Below are positions 34,574 through 43,137 of a DNA stretch of 61,287 nucleotides, in pieces. Under the pieces are notes generated by a model. That model was not told the origin of the DNA. It saw only the letters and a program-made list of their open reading frames with translations, and searched no databases. The stretch covers positions 1 to 61,287 of the forward strand of contig NZ_JAIXST010000028.1 of assembly GCF_027484545.1 (NCBI RefSeq), read 5' to 3'. A program made the position numbers and the translations under genes. This stretch comes from Runella sp. (GTDB lineage Bacteria; Bacteroidota; Bacteroidia; Cytophagales; Spirosomataceae). Position 1 is the stretch's first letter. Every line of letters starts with the position of its first letter.

Positions 34574-35968
34574 TCAGTGCGACAGAGGGCGTACAAACAT
34601 CTCAGTTTCAATTCCTTGCGGAGAGATTCTAAGACGGTCTAACTCGGGGGTTTCTGCGATGCCGCGTCGGGCATTGCGCGTACCCGTAATTTGGAAATAG
34701 GCTTCTGAAAACAAAGGTTCGCGCAAATCACCAAAAGCATACAAAGGCACAGAGATATTTTCTTTGACCAATACGTTAGGGCTAAAACCGGCCGTATAGT
34801 CCGATTTTCCTGCGGAATTGAACGTTTTCAGAACAATGGGCATCATGCCTTGGACAAAGCGATTTTTTGGGTCTTTAATTACGATGGACCCTACATTTTT
34901 GCCAACCGTTACATCTCCAATTAAAAATACCTCCATAAAAGGCTTTAAGGCATTGATAACCAATTCGCTGGCAGAGGCGGTTCGGGTGCTGGTCAGCACA
35001 TAGGCACGTGACAGGTTTCCACCGATATTTTCTGGTTTTGCTTTGAAATAATTGAGGTTAAACTCTTTTCCCTGATTTTTTTCAAGGTCAGGAGAGACTT
35101 TAGAATTGTATTCGTCGCGAGACATGACGGTTTTGTCGGAGACACCCTTGGCAATAAAACTGGCTAAAGTAACCGCAGTAGAAATGAAACCGCCACCGTT
35201 GTAACGTAAATCCAACACAAACTCATTGATGCCTGCGGCCTTAAATTTGCCAAAAATTTGGGCCATTTTTTGGTCATACAGGGCTTGGTCGCTGTTGTTG
35301 GGCTTGGAATAAAAGCGGTTATACACCAAATACCCAATCTTTTTACTGCCTTTGGTATAAATGCTGTCCAAGAGCATGGGGTCTTCCTGAAGGGCCTGAG
35401 CGGTTACCGTTTTCGTTTGGTCGGTGGATATAAACGCTTTGTCGTAACTACCAACGTTATACACATAGTTGGTTCCTTCGGCAAACAGTTTACTATAGTT
35501 ATCGACTGTTGCGACTTGTCCATCTACGGTGATTTTGCCAAAAATATCTCCGCGTTTGATACCCGCCTTTTGCGCAGGCGACCCGGGCAATACGTACATC
35601 ACAAAGCCGGCAATGTTATTATTGTTGTTGTATAAAGCCAAACGCGCACCCGTCACTTTACTTTCTCCCGAGAGCGAAGCTTCCGTTTCGGTCGCATTGG
35701 TTAAAAAACGGGAAAACCGATCTCCATCCGGGCGGGATTGTGCATCAAAAGGATACAAAAGTGAGTTAAAGTAAGCTTCGGGAGCCAATGCTTTATTGGA
35801 ATTTGGTGTTACTTTATCTCTCCAATAGTACCAATAATCCATGTTGACCGCAACGAATTCGTTGACCAGGGCATCGCCTGTAGCAACATCCTTAGTTCGA
35901 CATGACCATAATAAGCCTGAGCCCGTTAAGGCAATGAAAATGACGGATTTTAATACGATTTTACGCAT
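34574..35968 (-). CDS. S41 family C-terminal processing peptidase, lipoprotein
   Basis: A 464-residue lipoprotein: signal with LLWSC lipobox (Cys23). It has a PDZ-like region (ALYNNNNNIAGFVMYVLPGS, PAQKAGIKRGDIFGKITVDG) and an S41 tail-specific protease core: EFVLDLRYNGGGFISTAVTL, then SRAYVLTSTRTASASELV (Ser nucleophile in the ASASE stretch) and FLIGDVTVGKNVGSI. It is a periplasmic or outer-membrane-anchored protease, converging with the RM operon with about 10 bases between them. Confidence 0.85.
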   Translation of the reverse strand: MRKIVLKSVIFIALTGSGLLWSCRTKDVATGDALVNEFVAVNMDYWYYWRDKVTPNSNKALAPEAYFNSLLYPFDAQSRPDGDRFSRFLTNATETEASLSGESKVTGARLALYNNNNNIAGFVMYVLPGSPAQKAGIKRGDIFGKITVDGQVATVDNYSKLFAEGTNYVYNVGSYDKAFISTDQTKTVTAQALQEDPMLLDSIYTKGSKKIGYLVYNRFYSKPNNSDQALYDQKMAQIFGKFKAAGINEFVLDLRYNGGGFISTAVTLASFIAKGVSDKTVMSRDEYNSKVSPDLEKNQGKEFNLNYFKAKPENIGGNLSRAYVLTSTRTASASELVINALKPFMEVFLIGDVTVGKNVGSIVIKDPKNRFVQGMMPIVLKTFNSAGKSDYTAGFSPNVLVKENISVPLYAFGDLREPLFSEAYFQITGTRNARRGIAETPELDRLRISPQGIETEMFVRPLSH

Positions 35969-36047
35969 AGCTCTTTAAGTTTTCCTTTATAAAAACGTTA
36001 CAAACAGCCTTTTGTTTTAACTATATTTACGACAAATATAATTCGCA

Positions 36048-37073
36048 ATGAAATTACTATTTCAACTTTTTTTCTTCTTAATCATCTCATTTGTCACATT
36101 TTCTCAATGGATACCCCAAAATAGCGGGACAGATGCTCATTTTCGTTCTATTTCGGCCATTAATGAAAGCGTTGTATGGGCAGGAGGCTCCAAAGGTACC
36201 GTTTTGCGTACGGCTGATGCCGGTGCAAATTGGGAAGTAATCAAAGTGCTGGGGGCGGAAAAATTAGATTTTCGGGGCATTAAGGGAATTGACGAAAAAA
36301 CAGCAGTTGCTGTTAGCGCGGGCTTGGCTGAAGAAGGACAGGCGCGAATTTATCGTACCGAAGATGCCGGAAAAACGTGGCAGCAGGTATGGCAAACGGA
36401 CCAAAAAGGTGTATTTTTGGATGGCATCGCATTTTGGGATAAAAAGAACGGAATTATTTTTGGTGACCCTATGGATAATCATTTGTATCTGCTCAAAACC
36501 TCCGACGGTGGAAAAACGTGGGAACGTCTTTCGCCTGCGGGTTTAGCTGCTAATTTGCCGAATGAGGCTTCTTTTGCCGCCAGTAATTCTACAATGGTGG
36601 TTCAGGGCAGTAAAAATGTATGGATAGGGACAGGAGGGGCAGATCATGCACGGGTGTTTTATTCTTCTGACCGTGGCCAATCGTGGCAAGTGGCCAATAC
36701 GCCCATGAAAGCCAATGCCTCTTCGGGGATTTTTGGCCTGAGATTTTGGGATGCGAGCCACGGCATTGCCGTAGGCGGTGATTATAAGGCAGACAAAGAA
36801 GCGTTTGAAAATGTCATTGCGACCCAAGACGGAGGAAAAACGTGGAAAAAGACGACTTCTACTAACCCCACAGGTCTGAAAGAAGCAGTAGTCAAACTGA
36901 AAAATGGAACTTTGGTAGCCGTTGGTCCCGCAGGAACTTGTTTGTCAAAAGACGAAGGACTTTCTTGGCAACCGCTTACGGGTGCGGCCGCGGGTCTTCA
37001 TGCGCTTACTTCGGTTGGAAATACGTGTTGGGCGATTGGTTCGAAAGGACAAATTGTGCGATTCTCCAACTAA
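36048..37073 (+). CDS. Secreted YCF48/BNR-repeat beta-propeller protein
   Basis: A 341-residue protein with signal MKLLFQLFFFLIISFVTFSQ and then repeated propeller blades with the signature DxGxxW: TADAGANWEVI, TEDAGKTWQQVW, TSDGGKTWERLS, SSDRGQSWQVA, TQDGGKTWKKTT, SKDEGLSWQPL. This is the HCF136/YCF48 or sialidase-like BNR fold. The family name reflects plants; in Bacteroidota these proteins are secreted, of unknown role, and often annotated as oxidoreductase by misnaming. Confidence 0.8.
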   Translation: MKLLFQLFFFLIISFVTFSQWIPQNSGTDAHFRSISAINESVVWAGGSKGTVLRTADAGANWEVIKVLGAEKLDFRGIKGIDEKTAVAVSAGLAEEGQARIYRTEDAGKTWQQVWQTDQKGVFLDGIAFWDKKNGIIFGDPMDNHLYLLKTSDGGKTWERLSPAGLAANLPNEASFAASNSTMVVQGSKNVWIGTGGADHARVFYSSDRGQSWQVANTPMKANASSGIFGLRFWDASHGIAVGGDYKADKEAFENVIATQDGGKTWKKTTSTNPTGLKEAVVKLKNGTLVAVGPAGTCLSKDEGLSWQPLTGAAAGLHALTSVGNTCWAIGSKGQIVRFSN

Positions 37074-37193
37074 ACCGAAACTTTCTGAATCCAAAATAAA
37101 TGACGAGTAACGAATGACGAGTGAACGAATAAGTTTGCTTATAACTATTTACAGCCTGAAGCTTGCGTCAAAATAAATTCAGTTTATTAATTT

Positions 37194-38990
37194 TCAATGT
37201 ACTTTAGACCAGTTTTGAAAAATTTGCTGTTGCAAGGCAGTTGGATTGGGAAGGTGTGTTATTGGAAAACTCCGTTCGGACTTTTGTTTGGTTGGGACTG
37301 ATTTTTGATTTTGGAGTTTGTTTCGCAAATAAACCAGTTCGAGAGTTGCACCTACCTGCTTGGCAAAAAGCACTTCTTTCAACGTGTTTGGCGTTGGTTT
37401 TTGGTGGTCTATTTCAATTAACACATCATTTCTTCGTATTCCGGCCTGCCACGCGGGCGATTCATAATCTACCTCAGAAACAAAAATGGAATCATTTCGG
37501 GTTCGTGTTGAAATACCGACCCAAGCTCCTGGCAAAAGTTTCGAATTTGTATCTACTGCAAGACCTGCGAAGGCCAAATAAGGGGTATAATCAATTTCTT
37601 TGGTGGTGGAAATGTACTCAAAGAAGTCAGTTAGAGGAATACTGGCAATTTTCTCACAAACTTCTCGAAATTCACTCTCGGTAAATCCTCTTTTTTCCTG
37701 TAAATAGTATTTCTGATACAGTTGGCGCATTACATCATCCAACGATTTTTGATTGTTGGTGCTGTTTCTGATTTTGAAATCCAGCAACAAACCCATTACT
37801 GGACCTTTATCATAATAAGAAATGGTTTTGTTGAATTCATCTCCGGTTCGGCCAAAAGGCCCATCGGACCATGTTTCGTAACTTGCCTGTACTAAGGATT
37901 GGTACAATCGGCCCGGTTTGTTTTCAAAAGCGACGATATTGGAGCGAAACGAATTCAGCAACTGCTCATCGGTCGTAATACCTGCCCGTTTCAGAATCAA
38001 GTATTCGTAGTACACCGTTAACCCTTCCGAGACCCAAAGTAGATTGGTGCGATTGCCATTTTCATAGTCAAAAGGTCCCAACTCAACAGGACGAATGCGT
38101 TTGACATTGTAATGATGGAAGTATTCATGCGCAAGGAAATTCAACAGTCGAATGCGCCCTTCCAGTGTGTTTAGAGCAGAGCCATCAAAGCTGATGGTTG
38201 TCGAATTGGAGTGTTCAATTCCTCCCTGTCCCGGACCGATAGCGATAAATGTATAGTGTTTGTAAGGAATATCCCCGATAATCGCCGCGGCTTCGGTAAC
38301 CATTTTTTGCAGGTCATTTACAAATTTCTCACGGTCAAAATTGCCGAGTTTATACCCAATGAAGCGATGAGGAATACCTTTCACCGTAAATGCAGGAAGC
38401 TCCTCCAGATTGCCAACAAGAAAAGGACTGTCGTAGAGCGTATCATAGTCGGGAGCAAAGTATGTATTGGGCTTACCAGTTATTTTATCCAGGCCAGTGG
38501 TGACGGTATTCCATTTTGAATTGGGAAGAATGGTAATTTCAACCGAAGATTTCAGTTGATTGGCGGGATACATAAAAACACTCGTTGGAACAATATAGCC
38601 TCGATCTTCGTCTAAGTAACTGTTAGCTACGAATTTACGATTGGCCAATACGTCGTAGCTGACCGTTAGTTCAGTTGCTTTTCCAGTTTCAATCGTCCAC
38701 GTTGTATTATTGGTATGCGCCCATGGGAGGTCTTTCCCGTTTTTATCTGTTACTCGAAAATTGTCAACATTTTTAGGATAATTCATCCGTTGGTAATACC
38801 CGGGCGACCAGTTCGGCATTTTTAACTCAACGGTGCCTGCTTTCAAGGCTTCATACTGAAGCTTTACCTGAAACTTCTGAATGGCAGGATTATCCATCGA
38901 CACCGTAAATGCAAGTTTTTGTGCATGTACAGTGAGATTAATAAACAGTAAACAAAAATGGAGGATTGGAAGCCGGTAAAATGATTTCAT
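37194..38990 (-). CDS. M61 glycyl aminopeptidase family protein
   Basis: A 598-residue secreted peptidase of family M61. The zinc motif HEYFHH (HExxH) is followed by LLWVSEGLTVYYEYLIL, which supplies the distal Glu. The N-terminal part has the strand-rich domain (KMPNWSPGYYQRMNYPKNVD) typical of M61, and the C-terminus has a PDZ domain (PAWQAGIRRNDVLIEIDHQK). The signal is MKSFYRLPILHFCLLFINLT. The C-terminal tail is rich in Lys and Ser. It is separated by 16 bases from the upstream signal-peptide gene, so the two may be one operon. Confidence 0.85.
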   Translation of the reverse strand: MKSFYRLPILHFCLLFINLTVHAQKLAFTVSMDNPAIQKFQVKLQYEALKAGTVELKMPNWSPGYYQRMNYPKNVDNFRVTDKNGKDLPWAHTNNTTWTIETGKATELTVSYDVLANRKFVANSYLDEDRGYIVPTSVFMYPANQLKSSVEITILPNSKWNTVTTGLDKITGKPNTYFAPDYDTLYDSPFLVGNLEELPAFTVKGIPHRFIGYKLGNFDREKFVNDLQKMVTEAAAIIGDIPYKHYTFIAIGPGQGGIEHSNSTTISFDGSALNTLEGRIRLLNFLAHEYFHHYNVKRIRPVELGPFDYENGNRTNLLWVSEGLTVYYEYLILKRAGITTDEQLLNSFRSNIVAFENKPGRLYQSLVQASYETWSDGPFGRTGDEFNKTISYYDKGPVMGLLLDFKIRNSTNNQKSLDDVMRQLYQKYYLQEKRGFTESEFREVCEKIASIPLTDFFEYISTTKEIDYTPYLAFAGLAVDTNSKLLPGAWVGISTRTRNDSIFVSEVDYESPAWQAGIRRNDVLIEIDHQKPTPNTLKEVLFAKQVGATLELVYLRNKLQNQKSVPTKQKSERSFPITHLPNPTALQQQIFQNWSKVH

Positions 38991-39006
38991 ACGTTAGGAG
39001 AATCCG

Positions 39007-39834
39007 CTACTTTTTGGCGGGAATTTCTCCTAAATCTAAATGATTTTTGTCTTTGTTCCAGTAAAGACGGTACTTTTTCCCTGAATCTATTTTGTATTCT
39101 TCGGTCACTTTATCAAGGGTGCTTACTCGCATATATACCTGTGTATCAGCCAGCTTAAACTCGGCTTTCTTTTTGGTCGGCAAGAAAAACGATTGCCAAT
39201 TCGTACGGTCACCGCTTATTTCATACGACACTACATCACTGAGTTCGTTTTGAATGGAGAACGGAAAGCGGTCATTGATGGGGTCTTCGATGACGTCGGC
39301 CAAAGCCACGATTTCTACTTTTATAGAGCCTAACTTGCCTTTCCCAAGGGGTTTCACGGCTACATAGACCGTTTCACCGCGACAGCCGGTGATTTGGCCC
39401 ACGCTGCTTTTGGTACTGTCTATTTTGAAACAGGGACTTCCTTCTTTTCCCTCCAAAAATTTTTCTGCTGAGGAGGCATCGTTAAAGAATTGTACCGAAA
39501 CGTTGAAGTTTCCGTTGGTTTCTAACAGATGTTTGTTGAAATCATAGCCTTCTTTCAATAAGGTATCGGGATTGACCAATCGGATCGACTCGTAAAAGCG
39601 AGTATAGGTATTGACTTTCTCGGGTTGAAATACCGTGACTCGGTAATAAGCCGCGCTTGTTCCCTTTAAAAGCGATACTTTAATGGGTTTATTTTTCGCC
39701 GTTATCTTATTCACCATGTTTGCGGGAAGCAAATTGACGTAGTCCACAATTACTTCTTGCAGCATTTTTTGGGCGCTTGCATTGAGTGTTACCAAAAAAG
39801 CGCTTAACAAAATCAGGATGGATATTTTTTTCAT
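39007..39834 (-). CDS. Secreted protein of unknown function
   Basis: A 275-residue protein with signal peptide MKKISILILLSAFLVTLNAS, AQ. The mature part is strand-rich with a Lys-rich middle (NMVNKITAKNKPIKVSLLKG, then VNTYTRFYESIRLVNPDTLL) and no motif I recognise. It is likely periplasmic or outer-membrane associated. The start is just before the PAP2 gene on the opposite strand, with divergent promoters between them. Confidence 0.6.
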   Translation of the reverse strand: MKKISILILLSAFLVTLNASAQKMLQEVIVDYVNLLPANMVNKITAKNKPIKVSLLKGTSAAYYRVTVFQPEKVNTYTRFYESIRLVNPDTLLKEGYDFNKHLLETNGNFNVSVQFFNDASSAEKFLEGKEGSPCFKIDSTKSSVGQITGCRGETVYVAVKPLGKGKLGSIKVEIVALADVIEDPINDRFPFSIQNELSDVVSYEISGDRTNWQSFFLPTKKKAEFKLADTQVYMRVSTLDKVTEEYKIDSGKKYRLYWNKDKNHLDLGEIPAKK

Positions 39835-39896
39835 AAAACAGTGTAGTTATAAACGCATACACAACGTAAAAATAGGGATTTTATTTTCCGACACCC

Positions 39897-39904
39897 TATC
39901 TTTG
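39897..39904 (+). promoter_or_regulatory. TATCTTTG -7 element four bases before the PAP2 ATG
   Basis: The motif fits TAnnTTTG and lies four bases upstream of the ATG at 39909, so the transcript would start at or within the first codons. No good -33 TTTG is present at the usual spacing, so the call is tentative. Confidence 0.4.
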
Positions 39905-39908
39905 CACC

Positions 39909-40550
39909 ATGAACTTTCTCAAGTTGCTTCGTACCAATTGGCCTTTTGTGCTCCCGTATGGGGCGCTTTTATTCGGGTTGGGCGTTTACCAAATTCTTTA
40001 TCGGCAGGGTATTATCCTATTGGAAATCAATCGGTACTATAGTTTTCAGGCCGATGTATTCTTCAAGTACTTCACTCATTTGGGCGATGGGGCTTTTTGT
40101 ATTTCGGTTGGAATTCTGTTGATGTTTTGGTCGCGAGCCAAAGGCATCCTGATTTTGATTTCGTACGCGGTTTCGGGTATTTTGGCCCAACTGATTAAGA
40201 ATTTCGGTTTTCCAAGAGAACCTCGCCCTGCGGAGTATTTCTCAAGAATGATGAACTTGCTGCACACGGTGTCGGGGGTAGAATTGAGTCATTGGAACAG
40301 TTTTCCTTCAGGACATACAACTTCGGCTTTTGCCTTTTTTGCCCTGATTGCCGTTTGGGTCAAACATCCGATGTTGAAATTCCTTTGTTTACTGTGTGCC
40401 GTAACGGTTGCTTTTTCACGAATGTATTTACTTCAACATTTTTTAGTGGATGTGTACGTAGGTTCGTTGCTGGGTACCATAACGGCTTGGGTACTTCTTA
40501 TCAACTATATGCCTGCCATTGAAAAAATAAAGATGCCTCTGCTTAAGTAA
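39909..40550 (+). CDS. PAP2 family membrane phosphatase
   Basis: A 213-residue protein with five to six membrane segments and the three PAP2 motifs: KNFGFPREPRP (variant KxxxxxxRP), SFPSGHTTSAF (PSGH), and SRMYLLQHFLVDVYVGS (SRxxxxxHxxxD). Enzymes of this kind dephosphorylate phosphatidic acid, undecaprenyl pyrophosphate or lipid A. It is 11 bases ahead of a GT39-type transferase gene, so both may modify lipid-linked glycans together. Confidence 0.85.
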   Translation: MNFLKLLRTNWPFVLPYGALLFGLGVYQILYRQGIILLEINRYYSFQADVFFKYFTHLGDGAFCISVGILLMFWSRAKGILILISYAVSGILAQLIKNFGFPREPRPAEYFSRMMNLLHTVSGVELSHWNSFPSGHTTSAFAFFALIAVWVKHPMLKFLCLLCAVTVAFSRMYLLQHFLVDVYVGSLLGTITAWVLLINYMPAIEKIKMPLLK

Positions 40551-40561
40551 AAAGAAAACAA

Positions 40562-42406
40562 ATGCAAAAAATAAAACTGGAAAGTCCGTGGGTGGTGGCT
40601 GTGCTCGCCCTCCTATTTTTTATCCCTTTTCTGGGAAGAGTTCATTTGTTTGATTGGGATGAAATCAACTTTGCGGAGTCGGCGCGTGAGATGCTGGTGA
40701 CGGGAAATTATCTTCGGGTACAGATTGATTATCAACCCTTTTGGGAAAAACCTCCGCTGTTTATCTGGCTACAGGCGCTTTCGATGAAAGTGTTTGGTAT
40801 CAACGAATTTGCAGCCCGTTTCCCCAATGCAGTCATTGGTGTGATTACTCTTTTGACTTTCTATTATTTGGGCAAACGTCTCATGGACGCCCGATTTGGC
40901 TTATTATGGGCTTTGGTTTATTTAGGCTCCGTGACGCCTCATTTGTATTTCAAGTCAGGAATTATTGATCCATGGTTCAATTATTTCATGTTTTTGAGCG
41001 TGGTAAATCTTGTTTTGCCCGATAAAAAATCGAGCGGGAAAAGCTTTTTTTGGGCAGGACTGTTTGCTGGTTTAGCGGTTTGGACCAAAGGCCCAGTAGG
41101 AGTGGGAGTGCCTACGTTGGTGCTGGGAGCTTTATGGGTTATTAATTATTTTCGGTCAAAATCGTTGAAAGCGTCAGTCGGTTTTGAACGGCAGACGCCC
41201 AGTTCGACTGACGGTTCGCCCATTACCGAAAATTTTACCTTGAAAAACCTGCTTATTTACGGATTTACGGCAGGTTTGCTCACATTAGGTTGGATGTTGG
41301 CCATTATTTTAGAAAGCGGTTGGGCTACTTTTGTGGCTTTTCTGGAATACCTCTATCGCTTGGGGTCTACCTCAGAAGCCGATCACGGCCAACCTTTTTA
41401 TTATCATTTTGTCGTAGTACTGATTGGCTGTTTTCCTATTTCAGTCATTGGTTTGCCGTTTGTGAGTCGTATTTTTCACCCTTTGCTTCGGAGGTTTAGA
41501 AAGCGAAGGAGTGGGATTACAAATCCGGAACAGCCGAAGCACGGGATTGCAAATCCCGCGCAGCTTCCTGACCGCGCGGCGGACCGTTCCTCACTCCTCA
41601 CTCCCGGCCGTGCGACGGACCGTTTCTTCAATTCGATGCTCTGCCTATTTTGGGTAGTAATGATCGTGTTTTCGATTGTGAAGACCAAAATCGTGCATTA
41701 CAGCTCCATGGCCTACTTTCCGCTGTCGTTTTTGGCGGCCTTGTGGCTTTATAAATGGCTTAAAGGAGAGATTGTTTGGCCTCGATGGATGACGGTCCTA
41801 TTGGTAGTGATTGGTTTTGTATTGTCGTTGGTGTTGACGGCTTTGCCATTGGTAGGAATGTATGCTGCTGAATTTATTCCTTACATTGATGATACGTTTG
41901 TCGTGGCCAATCTTCAGGCACCCGTCGAATGGGCAGGCAATGAATGGTTGTACGGAGTGGTTTATTTTGGAATGATTGTTTTTGCAATGATCATCTGGAA
42001 GCGTCGAAAAGAGTTGGCAATCAGAATGTTATTTTTCTCAACGGCGATTCTGTTGTTTTTTTATACTTGGGTGGTGGTTCCTAAAATAGAAGGATATACC
42101 CAACGGGCGGTGATTAATTTTTATGAATCCAAACGCGGTCAGGATGTGTACGTGTGGCCGATTGGCAACCGAAGTTATGCTCAGTTTTTCTACTTTAAAA
42201 AGCCAATGGGTGTGCGTCCTGAGGCAAGCGACGAAAATTGGTTGCTCAATGGTCCCGTGGATAAACCTACATTTCTGATTTCTCGCATTGACCGTGCGGA
42301 AGAGTATCGGAAAAACCCCAATTTGGAACTCCTGAAAGAAGAAAATGGCTTTGTGTTTTTCCGAAGAAAACCGGATTATCAAAAGATTTCGGAGTCGCTG
42401 AAATAA
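40562..42406 (+). CDS. GT39/ArnT-like glycosyltransferase
   Basis: A 614-residue membrane protein with about ten hydrophobic segments. The N-terminal DWDEINFAESAREML (the DE-type motif that binds the lipid-phosphate donor) and WEKPPLFIWLQAL define the dolichol-phosphate-mannosyltransferase/ArnT superfamily. Such enzymes transfer a sugar from polyprenyl phosphate to lipid A or proteins. Residues ~316-356 (RKRRSGITNPEQPKHGIANP, AQLPDRAADRSSLLTPGRAT) are unlike the family and come from inserted repeat DNA. This lies in a loop so the enzyme may remain functional. Confidence 0.85.
   Translation: MQKIKLESPWVVAVLALLFFIPFLGRVHLFDWDEINFAESAREMLVTGNYLRVQIDYQPFWEKPPLFIWLQALSMKVFGINEFAARFPNAVIGVITLLTFYYLGKRLMDARFGLLWALVYLGSVTPHLYFKSGIIDPWFNYFMFLSVVNLVLPDKKSSGKSFFWAGLFAGLAVWTKGPVGVGVPTLVLGALWVINYFRSKSLKASVGFERQTPSSTDGSPITENFTLKNLLIYGFTAGLLTLGWMLAIILESGWATFVAFLEYLYRLGSTSEADHGQPFYYHFVVVLIGCFPISVIGLPFVSRIFHPLLRRFRKRRSGITNPEQPKHGIANPAQLPDRAADRSSLLTPGRATDRFFNSMLCLFWVVMIVFSIVKTKIVHYSSMAYFPLSFLAALWLYKWLKGEIVWPRWMTVLLVVIGFVLSLVLTALPLVGMYAAEFIPYIDDTFVVANLQAPVEWAGNEWLYGVVYFGMIVFAMIIWKRRKELAIRMLFFSTAILLFFYTWVVVPKIEGYTQRAVINFYESKRGQDVYVWPIGNRSYAQFFYFKKPMGVRPEASDENWLLNGPVDKPTFLISRIDRAEEYRKNPNLELLKEENGFVFFRRKPDYQKISESLK
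41508..41627 (+). repeat. Repeat DNA inserted in frame in the GT39 gene
   Basis: About 120 bases containing GGGATTGCAAATCCC (a hairpin) with a nearby GGGATTACAAATCC relative, and GACCGCGCGGCGGACCG followed by CGTGCGACGGACCG. The same GC-rich word family occurs between genes at 11360 and 45550-45645. Confidence 0.6.
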
Positions 42407-42459
42407 TTTTTTTCAAATCATTTGGAAATTAAAAACACAAGTTGTTGTTTTGTCTTAGA

Positions 42460-42477
42460 TTTAACCAGATGGTTAAA
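42460..42477. promoter_or_regulatory. TetR operator 1 (autoregulatory)
   Basis: TTTAACCA-GA-TGGTTAAA is a perfect inverted repeat 14 bases before the tetR start. A further half-site-like TTAGTTAAAT follows just before the ATG. Its counterpart is at 43110-43127. Confidence 0.75.
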
Positions 42478-42491
42478 CTTTTTAGTTAAAT

Positions 42492-43091
42492 ATGGAAGAA
42501 GGAATATCCACCGAAGAGAAGATTTTAAAAGCAGCGGAAGAAGTTTTCATACGTGACGGCTACGACGGGTCGCGGATGCAGGACATTGCCGATGTGGCGG
42601 GTATCAACAAAGCGTTGTTACACTATTATTTTCGTTCAAAAGACAAATTGTTTGAAAAAGTATTTGATGCTAAAATTCAGGGATTCTTTCCGCAGGTAGA
42701 TGAAGTTTTTAATCAGGACATTCTCTTTATTGACAAAATCTATTTTTTTATTGAAGGCTATATTGAGCTGCTCCGTAAAAATCCCTACTTGCCTCTGTTT
42801 GTGCTGAATACTGTTAATAGCAAAGACAAATCGGAGTTTATAAAAAAATTGCCCATTCAGTTGAGTCGCAAAGTGGCGGAAAGCTATCAAACTGACCTCA
42901 AAAAAGGAAGGGTAAGGATGCTAAACCCTGCCCAATTTATTATTTCGTTGATGGGAATGTGTATTTTCCCCTTTTTAGCAAAACCTATTTTACTGGATAT
43001 GTTCCAAGCTGACAATGTAACATTTGATGCCTTAATGCAAGACCGCATTCAGGAACTTAAAACGTATATAAAGCTGATTTTGCAACCCTAA
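42492..43091 (+). CDS. TetR/AcrR family repressor of the efflux operon
   Basis: A 199-residue TetR protein: the N-terminal HTH TEEKILKAAEEVFIRDGYDG, then SRMQDIADVAGINKALLHYY is diagnostic, followed by the ligand-binding helical part. It directly precedes tolC/hlyD/ABC genes on the same strand. Matching 18-bp inverted repeats precede both its own gene and tolC, so it should repress both. The arrangement resembles E. coli CecR (YbiH) and the ybhGFSR pump. The inducer is unknown. Confidence 0.88.
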   Translation: MEEGISTEEKILKAAEEVFIRDGYDGSRMQDIADVAGINKALLHYYFRSKDKLFEKVFDAKIQGFFPQVDEVFNQDILFIDKIYFFIEGYIELLRKNPYLPLFVLNTVNSKDKSEFIKKLPIQLSRKVAESYQTDLKKGRVRMLNPAQFIISLMGMCIFPFLAKPILLDMFQADNVTFDALMQDRIQELKTYIKLILQP

Positions 43092-43109
43092 CTATTTTTT
43101 TGTCTCATT

Positions 43110-43127
43110 TTTAACCAATTAGTTAAA
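43110..43127. promoter_or_regulatory. TetR operator 2, before tolC
   Basis: TTTAACCA-AT-TAGTTAAA keeps the same 8-2-8 layout as operator 1 with one mismatch between the arms. Both are preceded by TTTTTGTCT/TTTTGTCT. It lies 10 bases before the tolC start. Confidence 0.7.
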
Positions 43128-43137
43128 CCATCAGGTT

